Positions 1 through 4,561 of a stretch of DNA of 5,103 nucleotides are shown in pieces. The notes beneath the pieces are model-generated. The model saw only the letters and a list, made by a program, of their open reading frames with translations, had not been told where the DNA came from and made no database searches. The stretch comes from Promethearchaeota archaeon (lineage in GTDB: Archaea; Asgardarchaeota; Lokiarchaeia; Sigynarchaeales; SOKP01), in assembly GCA_019057775.1 (NCBI GenBank), contig JAHLWT010000288.1, positions 1 through 5,103 on the forward strand, given 5' to 3'. Position 1 is the first letter of the stretch. Each line of letters starts with the position of its first letter. Both the position numbers and the translations under genes were made by a program.

Positions 1-57
1 TTGGATTATTGATAAAATCATTAAACTATTAATAATAATTGTCTTCATAATTCTCAT
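1..57 (-). CDS. Start of an unidentified gene, cut by the left edge of the window
   Basis: Reading leftwards from an ATG at 57 there are 19 codons without a stop before the window ends. The peptide begins MRIMKTIIINSLMILSIIQ. A second in-frame ATG at 48 would give MKTIIIN, a more typical start for an exported protein. The basic residue followed by a run of Ile, Leu and Met looks like the beginning of a signal peptide or membrane anchor. The start lies 20-30 bases inside a GTTAGC boundary (75-80), the same spacing from boundary to start as in the DUF1080 unit, and the orientation matches every other gene here. The upstream stretch is A-rich with no Shine-Dalgarno sequence, as is usual in Bacteroidota. 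Function cannot be assigned from 19 residues, and a chance open frame cannot be fully excluded. Confidence 0.5.
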   Translation of the reverse strand, partial: MRIMKTIIINSLMILSIIQ

Positions 58-76
58 TTTCTTTTTAAATGAAAGC

Positions 77-105
77 TAACGATTGGATAAAGGAATTTCC
101 TTTAT
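77..105 (-). other. Left part of an attC-like junction: boundary box plus hairpin
   Basis: On the + strand, TAAC at 77-80 is followed by six bases (81-86) and then a hairpin with 9-bp perfect arms (87-95 and 97-105) around one base. The six-base offset from TAAC to the stem is the same as in junctions A, B and D. The GTTAGC read on the minus strand (80-75) is the likely 5' boundary of the partial gene unit. No GTTA partner follows the hairpin, so the other half is lost or lies further right, possibly the GTTA at 366. Confidence 0.4.
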
Positions 106-160
106 TTTAAATATACCGGAAACAGTTTTTTAATTACATAGATAAATATAATCATTACTA

Positions 161-280
161 TAACAGATCCAATGGACTCATAATATTTTGTAAATGTGTT
201 TGACGTACATGGGTAAATCCCCCCGTTGGATTTATTGATTTATCCTACGGGGTAAAACTCAGAAATAAGACCCTTAGGGT
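161..280. repeat. Long direct repeat, copy 1
   Basis: This block recurs in the same orientation at 4971-5084. The first 43 bases of the two copies differ at two positions, and 247-280 is identical to 5051-5084 over 34 bases; the middle differs in sequence and length. Two hairpins are kept: CCCCGT (221-226) with ACGGGG (247-252), inside which GGAT (228-231) pairs with ATCC (242-245), and AGACCC (268-273) with GGGTCT (277-282). The middle has changed between copies while the outer stem stays, which suggests a structured element rather than a coding one. There is no open frame. Both copies lie inside extended junctions to the right of a TAAC boundary box. Confidence 0.85.
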
Positions 281-284
281 CTCT

Positions 285-369
285 CTGGTAAAGCATCGTT
301 TCCCCCGCTCCGTAGGGAGTCCCTTCGGGAAAGGGGTACCTTCGTCAAATATGCTTTACCAGTTTGTTA
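285..369 (-). other. attC-like junction after lipoprotein A, left boundary box missing
   Basis: Twelve-base perfect arms, CTGGTAAAGCAT (285-296) and ATGCTTTACCAG (351-362), are followed by three bases (TTT) and GTTA (366-369), as in the other junctions. Where TAAC would be expected (275-278) the sequence is TAGG, and these bases belong to the end of direct repeat copy 1. The middle (300-345) is rich in short C/G hairpins such as TCCCTTCGGGA. The site lies directly downstream of the lipoprotein A stop codon, the usual position of an attC site in a gene cassette. Bases 373-379 (GCTGGCG) are a flanking motif shared with three other junctions. Confidence 0.55.
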
Positions 370-1011
370 TTGGCTGGCGTTTTAATCCTCTATTCTGTTT
401 CTTCTGTTTCAGATTCTCCTTCGCCCTCCTCAGTTTCTTCTGTTTCATTTTCCCCTTCGTCTTCCCAGGTTGAGGTATAAATTGAGGTATAACCTACATG
501 TTTCCATTCCCCGTTAACCTTTTCCAGAAATTGAGAATGTATGCTTGTACTTAGAAGCTCACCTTCGCCATTATAATAATCATTATCAAAAACAGCCCAT
601 GCACTTTCCTTGTAGACTTTAATTTTGTAATTGAATTTTACCTCATAAAAATCTCCCGGTTCAGCTAAATTTTCAAAATAATCCAGGAAAAATGACTTAA
701 CCTTTTCCCATCCAACTTCATAAGTATAACCGGATTTTGTGGCTGTTAACCTGATGTTGGTTTCATCCTGCACATGGGTAGCACCAAGGCGGTCAATATC
801 GCTGTCGAAAAAAGCATCTGTTTCTTCTTCGATAACAGCAATTATGGCTTCTTTTTCTTTTTCGATGTCGATTTTTTCCTGACAGGAAGTAATTGCTAAT
901 AAAATAATAGCAAATAATGTCAATACATACTTTTTCATGATTAAATAGTTTTTGGGATAATAGTGTGATTATTTTTTATTAGTTTGTTGATAATGAACAC
1001 TTGCCGATAAC
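366..1011 (-). mobile_element. Putative gene cassette carrying lipoprotein A
   Basis: The unit is bounded on the + strand by GTTATTGGCTGGCGTT (from 366) and, at the right, by a sequence ending GCCGATAAC (1003-1011). The two ends are imperfect inverted repeats: 12 of the first 17 bases match. One gene fills the unit, with a short 3' flank (24 bases) and a longer 5' flank (73 bases). The whole unit is homologous to the one at 3050-3710, and similarity stops at the boundaries on both sides. Mobility is inferred from structure; no recombinase is in the window. Confidence 0.5.
390..938 (-). CDS. Acidic-tailed lipoprotein A, probable NTF2-like (SnoaL/DUF4440) fold
   Basis: The 182-residue protein starts with a lipoprotein signal (MKKYVLTLFAIILLAITSC); Ile16-Thr17-Ser18-Cys19 fits a lipobox, so a lipid-anchored envelope protein is likely. 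The mature part begins with a helix rich in Glu and Lys (IDIEKEKEAIIAVIEEE), then HVQDE, a GWEKVKSFF segment and a late LEKVNGEWKHVGY strand. That order resembles the NTF2-like SnoaL/DUF4440 superfamily, which includes small-molecule enzymes and binding proteins; no catalytic set can be named. The last ~24 residues are almost all Glu with Gly, Ser and Thr. The start is supported because the paralogue (3074-3637) keeps the same N-terminus and a closely similar upstream sequence. No TAnnTTTG promoter is evident between the start and the unit boundary at 1011. The fold assignment is inference; the lipoprotein call is firmer. Confidence 0.85.
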   Translation of the reverse strand: MKKYVLTLFAIILLAITSCQEKIDIEKEKEAIIAVIEEETDAFFDSDIDRLGATHVQDETNIRLTATKSGYTYEVGWEKVKSFFLDYFENLAEPGDFYEVKFNYKIKVYKESAWAVFDNDYYNGEGELLSTSIHSQFLEKVNGEWKHVGYTSIYTSTWEDEGENETEETEEGEGESETEETE

Positions 1012-1137
1012 GGTTCACCGGTATGCGAAGTGGTGAGAAGTTACCACTGTACAACCTTGCCAAAATGCTTCATATATAGAATTCCGAATCTTCCTCTAAA
1101 TCAGCAAATTGAACCATTTAGTATACCGGCTTGTTAT
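1007..1137 (-). other. attC-like junction A, complete
   Basis: ATAAC (1007-1011) pairs with GTTAT (1133-1137). Inside, six unpaired bases (1012-1017) face three (CTT, 1130-1132), then CCGGTAT (1018-1024) pairs with ATACCGG (1123-1129). The middle holds a smaller hairpin, AGTGGT (1029-1034) with ACCACT (1043-1048). On the coding strand the site starts TAACAAG and ends CGTTA, and it lies downstream of the DUF1080 gene. Paired boundary boxes, an asymmetric unpaired spacer and an inner stem follow the general attC plan, though the boxes do not fit the strict integron consensus. Confidence 0.6.
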
Positions 1138-1845
1138 GGGAAGGCAGGCCACGTTCAAAATTATTTTAAAGACTTAACCGCAACTTCTTTGAAATAGGCA
1201 GTGGATTCAGGATCGTGATTTTGTAATCCTATATAGCCTGATGCTGGTCTTGGCCCTCTATCTGGTTCAAATTCTCTCACTTTAGGAGGCACCTCATCTC
1301 CTTCGTTATACTCAGTAACCTTTATCCCGTTAAGATGAACAATGGTTTTAGAACCATCAAGTGTGATTTCCATTGTATTCCATTCCCCCGGGTTCTTTTG
1401 AGGATGAGCCATTGCTTTTGTTAGGGAATACAATACCCCGGTACAATGGAAATCACCACCCACATGCCTTGTTCCATTGTCTATCTGAACTTCATATCCG
1501 GTATTTACAGCTGCCCAGGGATCTATTGGTTTTTCAGGCAACCTGATAAACACCCCTGAATTACAGTCATTATCTTTTACTGTGTAAACAACCCTGATAA
1601 CAACATCACTAAATTTTTCAGCCGGATACAGAATCATACCCATTCCTCCAACCGTTTTCATAACGCTGTCTTCCATAACAAATTCGCCAGGACCTATTTG
1701 TTCCCAGCCTGATAAGTCCTTTCCATTGAACAGGTGCCGCCATTCTTGGGCTTGGATTGAATCAATTGCTAATAGAAAGAGGATAAGAAATAATGCGAGA
1801 TTTTGTTTCATATTTGTATGATTTATTAGCCTGTTTTCCCATAAC
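1133..1845 (-). mobile_element. Putative gene cassette carrying the DUF1080 protein
   Basis: The ends, 1133-1150 and 1828-1845, are inverted repeats matching at 15 of 18 positions. The first ten, GTTATGGGAA against TTCCCATAAC, are perfect, and the three mismatches are all A/G. The GGGAA extension is unique to this unit: the neighbouring boundaries read GTTATCGGC (minus strand at 1011) and GTTAATTGC (1964). The complementarity is thus within the unit, not across either junction. In classical integrons the 5' end of a cassette is complementary to the R'' box of its own attC, which predicts this pattern. Confidence 0.55.
1161..1811 (-). CDS. Secreted DUF1080 / 3-keto-disaccharide hydrolase domain protein
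   Basis: The 216-residue protein has a signal peptide (residues 1-21, cleavage likely after IQA) and a single domain of the DUF1080 (3-keto-disaccharide hydrolase) family, PF06439. Family landmarks appear in order: LFNGKDLSGW (27-36), NSGVFIR (84-90), GYEVQID (105-111), TGVLY (124-128), GEWNTMEI (142-149), HLNG (159-162) and GYIGLQNH (192-199). The fold is a concanavalin-like beta sandwich that acts on glycans or modified sugars outside the cytoplasm; some members cleave 3-keto-glucosides. The length is normal for a single-domain member, so it appears intact. No oxidoreductase or SusC/SusD partner is nearby, unlike many family members in sugar-use loci, which suggests lone accessory cargo. 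The 5' leader is short: the start is 34 bases from the unit boundary at 1845, so transcription must come from the upstream junction or from read-through. Confidence 0.93.
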   Translation of the reverse strand: MKQNLALFLILFLLAIDSIQAQEWRHLFNGKDLSGWEQIGPGEFVMEDSVMKTVGGMGMILYPAEKFSDVVIRVVYTVKDNDCNSGVFIRLPEKPIDPWAAVNTGYEVQIDNGTRHVGGDFHCTGVLYSLTKAMAHPQKNPGEWNTMEITLDGSKTIVHLNGIKVTEYNEGDEVPPKVREFEPDRGPRPASGYIGLQNHDPESTAYFKEVAVKSLK

Positions 1846-1967
1846 GTTTGGCAGCTATGAGCTGTGCAGGATTTATTTTATTTCGTTTTCTATGCTTACC
1901 AAAATTAGTGAATTTTCCTGATGTTTCGATTTGGTTATCTTCCAGGCATGGCTTATAGGTGCTGTTA
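1842..1967 (-). other. attC-like junction B, complete
   Basis: TAAC (1842-1845) is followed by six bases, then a long imperfect stem: 1852-1867 pairs with 1946-1961, with one G-G mismatch and three G-T pairs. Two bases then precede GTTA (1964-1967). The six-base offset matches junctions A and D. The GTTA is followed after three bases by GCTGGCG (1971-1977), as at 373 and 3057. On the coding strand the site begins TAACAGC and ends CGTTA. It lies downstream of the gene-less unit and upstream of the DUF1080 gene. Confidence 0.5.
1900..1930 (-). promoter_or_regulatory. Weak promoter candidate inside junction B, upstream of the DUF1080 gene
   Basis: On the minus strand 1907-1900 reads TAATTTTG, a perfect match to the Bacteroidota -7 element TAnnTTTG. 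The -33 position at the right spacing (1930-1927) reads ATCG, a poor match to TTTG. It is the only -7 match I found close upstream of this gene; it would give a leader of roughly 80 bases that includes part of the junction. In an AT-rich sequence this could be chance. Confidence 0.25.
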
Positions 1968-2386
1968 ATTGCTGGCGGTTCCATCTGTCTGTTTTTCTTG
2001 TCCTTTTTTCTTGATAATCCCAAAGGGATGCCTGTGGCAAAAAGAACGAAAAAATCTCCCATAAGGGATGCCTATGGCAAAGGCTTCTGAAAATTATGGA
2101 CAATACTAATTCTTCAATCTTCCCCGCAATCCAAGCCGCCCTTTTGGTTCTAATCTATTGTCCTGATTTCTTTTTAATCATTTTTACTTTTATTGAATTT
2201 TATCCAATTAAGGTGGGTCGGGCTCGTGGATTGCTTAGCACAGGCCCACACCAAGATTTTCAGAAAGTATTGTTACTCAAAATTTTCAAAGGCCGGAAAT
2301 AAATTCTATTTTAATTTTTTCTCAAGGAACTAATGTTTCTAAATTCTCTCAAATTTTAAATCTGTTTTTTTTCGCTTGCAATTATT
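1964..2386 (-). mobile_element. Gene-less unit between junction B and a collapsed junction
   Basis: The right-hand boundary (2370-2386) and the left-hand one (1964-1980) match as inverted repeats at 10 of 17 positions, including GCAATTA against TAATTGC; the right core is degraded (TATT in place of TAAC). I see no credible gene in these ~420 bases: the open frames either run across junction B or lack family features. The unit does hold two copies of an 18-base repeat (2023-2040, 2063-2080) and a CG-rich imperfect inverted repeat at 2213-2255 (GTGGG at one end, CCCAC at the other). It may be a cassette without a gene, a decayed one, or one carrying a non-coding RNA. Confidence 0.35.
2023..2080. 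repeat. Short direct repeat pair containing a small hairpin
   Basis: AAGGGATGCCTGTGGCAA (2023-2040) and AAGGGATGCCTATGGCAA (2063-2080) differ at one base and start 40 bases apart. The second contains the small inverted repeat TGCC/GGCA around TAT. A third, inverted copy, TGCCATAGGCATCC, is cut by the right edge at 5090-5103. This looks like a dispersed intergenic palindromic repeat; no function is visible. Confidence 0.7.
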
Positions 2387-2410
2387 GGTTGGCGTATGAC
2401 CGGCTTGTTA
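2383..2410 (-). other. Collapsed attC-like junction after the ORF6N gene
   Basis: CTTGTTA (2404-2410) preceded by an arm-like CGTATGACCGG (2393-2403) matches the right half of the other junctions; the TATGAC segment resembles junction D, where the G is bulged. The bases after GTTA read TAA then GCTGGGCG, the shared flank motif. No complementary left arm is present. Instead, six bases left of the arm is TATT (2383-2386), a possible degraded TAAC, next to GCAATTA. The left arm and loop appear to have been lost. Confidence 0.4.
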
Positions 2411-2431
2411 TAAGCTGGGCGGAATTTCTCT

Positions 2432-2938
2432 TTATTTATATCCAATTTTCCTTCGAGGTTTTTCATATAATCTCTGCTGGTGTAGGGCGTCAATTTTATC
2501 TAATAAGAATTTGAATACTTTATTTATCTTATCGTCTAAAGCTTTAAATTCTAGTTTTAAATCTTGGTTTTCAATTAACATAGCGCGATATTTCGCAAAT
2601 GCCCTCATTATTTCAATATTAATTGCAATTGCTTTTTTTGATCTCAATACCGAGGATAGCATAGCAACTCCTTGTTCCGTGAAAACCATCGGATTAACAC
2701 TTGAATGCTTTAAATTGGATAACCGGTCACAATTTGTGACCAGTTGTTCCTTTTCTTCTTTAGCAAGTTGAAACATAAAATCTTTAGGAAATCTATCAAT
2801 ATTCCTTTTAACTTGCTGTTTCAATACTTTTGTGTCTGTCTCATACAGAGAAGCCAGGTCAGTATCTACCATTACGTTATATCCTCGAAAATTGAAAATT
2901 AAGGTTTCGTAATTTGCTTTAATAATTTCCTGAGTCAT
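2432..2938 (-). CDS. ORF6N-domain DNA-binding protein
   Basis: The 168-residue protein matches the ORF6N family (PF10543), first named from phage KilA/ORF6N proteins and common as stand-alone genes in Bacteroidota. The N-terminal domain (about residues 10-98) carries VDTDLASLYETDTKVLKQ, then VKRNIDRFPKDFMFQL and the signature FTEQGVAMLSSVLRS (86-100). The C-terminal third is a charged, probably coiled-coil helix (about 118-152), ending in the basic stretch RRKIGYK. The length is typical for the family, so the gene appears complete. A DNA-binding role is inferred from the family; the target is unknown. Upstream lie a good promoter candidate (2976-3006) and a partial palindrome (2951-2975) that repeats a sequence found inside the coding region, which suggests autoregulation. 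The cytoplasmic location follows from the lack of a signal peptide. Confidence 0.93.
   Translation of the reverse strand: MTQEIIKANYETLIFNFRGYNVMVDTDLASLYETDTKVLKQQVKRNIDRFPKDFMFQLAKEEKEQLVTNCDRLSNLKHSSVNPMVFTEQGVAMLSSVLRSKKAIAINIEIMRAFAKYRAMLIENQDLKLEFKALDDKINKVFKFLLDKIDALHQQRLYEKPRRKIGYK
2721..2745. promoter_or_regulatory. 25-bp near-perfect palindrome inside the ORF6N gene, candidate operator
   Basis: GGTCACAA (2725-2732) and TTGTGACC (2734-2741) are perfect arms around one base. After a single mismatch (2724 against 2742) the palindrome continues with AAC and GTT, so 11 of 12 base pairs match. It encodes part of QLVTNCDRL (residues 65-73), a segment that to my recollection recurs in related ORF6N proteins, so protein constraint could explain it in part. 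Its left half recurs in front of the same gene at 2951-2963. Confidence 0.4.
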
Positions 2939-2950
2939 ATTTTAGGTTTG

Positions 2951-2975
2951 AACTGGTCACAAAATGTTGCCACTT
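2951..2975. promoter_or_regulatory. Operator-like half palindrome in the ORF6N leader
   Basis: AACTGGTCACAAA (2951-2963) is identical over 13 bases to one strand of the palindrome inside the coding region. The expected second arm is degenerate (TGTTGCCACTT, 2965-2975). The site lies 13-37 bases upstream of the start codon and just downstream of the promoter candidate, at about the predicted transcription start, a usual position for a repressor. Binding by the ORF6N protein itself is inference. Confidence 0.4.
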
Positions 2976-3006
2976 CAAAGGTAGAAGTTTTAAGAACTGT
3001 ATGAAA
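2976..3006 (-). promoter_or_regulatory. Bacteroidota-type promoter for the ORF6N gene
   Basis: On the minus strand 2983-2976 reads TACCTTTG, a full match to the -7 consensus TAnnTTTG. Exactly 19 bases further upstream 3006-3003 reads TTTC, three of four against the -33 element TTTG. Transcription would begin near 2969, giving a leader of about 30 bases. Confidence 0.5.
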
Positions 3007-3029
3007 TGCATTTCTCTCCGTCTTGCGTA

Positions 3030-3053
3030 TATCGAGGCGCGAAACGTTTGTTA
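3030..3053 (-). other. Collapsed attC-like junction after lipoprotein B
   Basis: TTTGTTA (3047-3053), followed by TCG and GCTGGCG, matches the boundary of the other lipoprotein unit. The arm-like bases to its left (GCGCGAAACG) have no complement nearby. TATC (3030-3033), six bases left of CGAAACG, may be a degraded TAAC. The junction could be a deletion remnant or a minimal variant. Confidence 0.35.
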
Positions 3054-3710
3054 TCGGCTGGCGTTAATATCTTCTATTCTGTATCTTCTGTTTCAGATTC
3101 TCCTTCGCCCTCCTCAATTTCTTCTTCATCATCAACATCCTCTTCTTCTTCAGGCTCAGGCTTCGTAACAAAAGCAGTAAATGAGATCTTCCATTCACCT
3201 TCAATCTTTTCCAGGAAAGTAATTTGAATATTATCCCGTACACCTGGTTCACCTTCAATTTTCCAACTCCAATGATTATCACATATGAGCCAGGCACAAT
3301 CATCTATCACTTTTAAAATCACATTATCTTCCCAATTTCTAAGGTCTTCACCTGCTCTGTCCATTTCAGCCCAACTCTCAAAATAAGATTTGATATCATC
3401 CCATCCGGCATAAATGGTATAATTATTTTCGCCTAAAGGATAATCAAGTCTGGTGTCCAGACTATCCTGAACGTGAATAGCAAATAGCCGTTCCATATCA
3501 TTTGCTATCATAGCATCTCCCCTCTCTTTGAGTACAGCCATAATAGCTTCCTTTTCTTTTTCAATGTCGATTTGTTCCTGACAGGAAGTTCCTGCCAATA
3601 AAATAATTGCTAATAATGTCAATACATACTTTTTCATGATTAAATAGTTTTAAGGTTAATACTGTGATTATTATTTATTAATATGTTGATAATGAACGCA
3701 TGCCGCTAAC
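3050..3710 (-). mobile_element. Putative gene cassette carrying lipoprotein B
   Basis: The left end GTTATCGGCTGGCGTTAATA (3050-3069) and the right end (3691-3710) match as inverted repeats at 15 of 20 positions. The unit is homologous to 366-1011 over its full length: both 3' flanks, both coding ends and the ~73-base 5' leaders align, and similarity ends at GTTA on one side and TAACG on the other. That end-to-end homology is the best evidence that the unit is copied or moved as a piece. Confidence 0.5.
3074..3637 (-). CDS. Acidic-tailed lipoprotein B, probable NTF2-like fold, paralogue of lipoprotein A
   Basis: This 187-residue protein has a signal nearly identical to lipoprotein A (MKKYVLTLLAIILLAGTSC), with the lipid-accepting Cys at 19. 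Position -3 is Gly, less standard than the Ile of the paralogue. Shared landmarks are IDIEKEKEAI, HVQD, a GWDDIKSYF segment, a CAWLICDN strand and FLEKIEGEWKISF, which fit an NTF2-like (SnoaL/DUF4440) domain of unknown ligand. The tail is strongly acidic and ends EEGEGESETEDTE, differing from the paralogue at one residue of the last 13. The two proteins are far more alike at the ends than in the middle. It is likely an envelope-anchored binding or stress-related protein, but the role cannot be stated. The start is supported by conservation of the leader next to the ATG in both copies. No -7/-33 promoter was found in its own leader. Confidence 0.85.
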   Translation of the reverse strand: MKKYVLTLLAIILLAGTSCQEQIDIEKEKEAIMAVLKERGDAMIANDMERLFAIHVQDSLDTRLDYPLGENNYTIYAGWDDIKSYFESWAEMDRAGEDLRNWEDNVILKVIDDCAWLICDNHWSWKIEGEPGVRDNIQITFLEKIEGEWKISFTAFVTKPEPEEEEDVDDEEEIEEGEGESETEDTE

Positions 3711-3756
3711 GTCTTACTGTATAGAGCGTTTTAATGCTCTATGACAGCTTGTTAGC
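3705..3756 (-). other. attC-like junction D, shortest complete site
   Basis: GCTAAC (3705-3710) pairs with GTTAGC (3751-3756). Inside, six unpaired bases (3711-3716) face CTT (3748-3750). CTGT (3717-3720) then pairs with ACAG (3744-3747), and ATAGAGC (3721-3727) with GCTCTAT (3736-3742), leaving G3743 bulged and an 8-base loop. In known attC sites the folded bottom strand carries extrahelical bases, including a G, that the integrase reads; the + strand here is the equivalent of that bottom strand. The site is 52 bases, near the short end of known attC lengths, and lies just downstream of the 246-aa gene. Confidence 0.65.
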
Positions 3757-3778
3757 TTCTTTTTGCTCTTGTGTCAAA

Positions 3779-4519
3779 TTATTTTTTCTTCATATGCTTC
3801 TTCAGTCTCTTATTATAAATATTTAATTCATAGCTTAATATTTCTTGTCCAAGTATTTCTGTCGTTTGATGATTATTGTCAAGGTCACTTAATAAAAAAT
3901 ACGATTTGTACGCCATTTCAATTTTTCCAGCTTTTGCAAAATATCTTCCAGTAATGCAGTAAAATCCTCTTACTGCTGAAATATGGAATATGTCAGTACC
4001 AGAAGGGAAATGTTGAGTTATTTCAAATTTATTATCTAGTAAACGAGGGATTTTAGCAAATTCGTCAGTATTGAGATAATACTCAGATAATGAGATTTTT
4101 CCAAATAAATAGTCGGGGAATTTCTCAACAGTTTCAATTAGACTCTCGTAGTATTCTTTTGTTTTATTTGCATTATGATATGCAATAGTTAAATAGTTAT
4201 AAATTGTTGGTACATTGTGAAATCTTGCTTTATAATTGGTCAACTCTATTATCACCTTATCAAGATTAATTGTTTTTTTCAGGTTAGAATTTAGCTTCAA
4301 TATTTTTTTCTTATCCTTTCTTGGTATTTTTGACCAATTTTCTTCCTCGATTGGATTATCGGTAATATAAAATTTACTAATATCTTGTAATTTAGGTTCG
4401 TTTTTATAGATTTTATTCAAAACTTTCTGTCTATCAACCGTTGATATCAATTGAGCTTGGTCAAGATGTACACCATTCATTATGGCTTCTGTTAATGCAA
4501 ATCCGTTTATATAACTCAT
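3779..4519 (-). CDS. Hypothetical protein, helical TPR-like
   Basis: I do not recognise this 246-residue protein. It has no signal peptide or membrane segment and is rich in Lys, Asn, Ile and Tyr. From about residue 95 it reads like tetratricopeptide-type helical hairpins: PTIYNYLTIAYHNANKTKEY, then FPDYLFGKISLSEYYLNTDE, then a segment with GRYFAKAGKIEMAYKSYFLL, each with the small and aromatic spacing of TPR repeats. The N-terminal third (to about residue 80) is charged and has no visible motif; the C-terminus is a basic tail ending KKHMKKK. A scaffold or protein-binding role in the cytoplasm would fit but is inference. The ATG at 4519 is chosen because a well-spaced promoter lies about 45 bases upstream and no earlier in-frame start is needed. 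It stands alone in its unit, so the context gives no clue to function. Confidence 0.8.
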   Translation of the reverse strand: MSYINGFALTEAIMNGVHLDQAQLISTVDRQKVLNKIYKNEPKLQDISKFYITDNPIEEENWSKIPRKDKKKILKLNSNLKKTINLDKVIIELTNYKARFHNVPTIYNYLTIAYHNANKTKEYYESLIETVEKFPDYLFGKISLSEYYLNTDEFAKIPRLLDNKFEITQHFPSGTDIFHISAVRGFYCITGRYFAKAGKIEMAYKSYFLLSDLDNNHQTTEILGQEILSYELNIYNKRLKKHMKKK

Positions 4520-4561
4520 TTTGGTAATGCGATATTTTTTCTTTACAGGTGTTTTTTAATG

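Larger units (their letters stand above)
2407..3033 (-). mobile_element. Putative gene cassette carrying the ORF6N protein
   Basis: The left boundary (GTTATAAGCTGGGCGG, from 2407) and the sequence at 3016-3033 match as inverted repeats at 12 of 18 positions, with the right core reading TATC instead of TAAC. One gene and its promoter lie inside. The boundary at the right is degraded, so this unit is less certain than those of the lipoproteins or the DUF1080 protein. Confidence 0.35.

Noticed and set aside
1826..2103. Minus-strand open frames of 76-78 codons
   Set aside because: They run across junction B, whose stem arms explain the sequence, and include the short dispersed repeat. They show no signal peptide or domain.
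2096..2302. Plus-strand open frame of 68 codons
   Set aside because: It opposes every other gene, has no promoter match, and its second half coincides with a CG-rich inverted repeat. The hydrophobic stretch is expected from T-rich sequence.
2511..2771. Plus-strand open frame of 86 codons
   Set aside because: It lies entirely antisense to the well-supported ORF6N gene.
3003..3014. GAAATGCATTTC, a 12-base perfect palindrome
   Set aside because: Its outer bases overlap the ORF6N -33 region, but a palindrome of this AT-rich type is common by chance and has no second copy here.
3006..3303. Open frames on both strands overlapping the 3' part of lipoprotein B
   Set aside because: Shadows of the Glu-rich tail: the serine-rich plus-strand product and the lysine-rich minus-frame product are what GAA/GAG runs give in other frames.
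3763..3954. Plus-strand open frame of 63 codons
   Set aside because: Antisense to the 3' end of the 246-aa gene and without features of its own.
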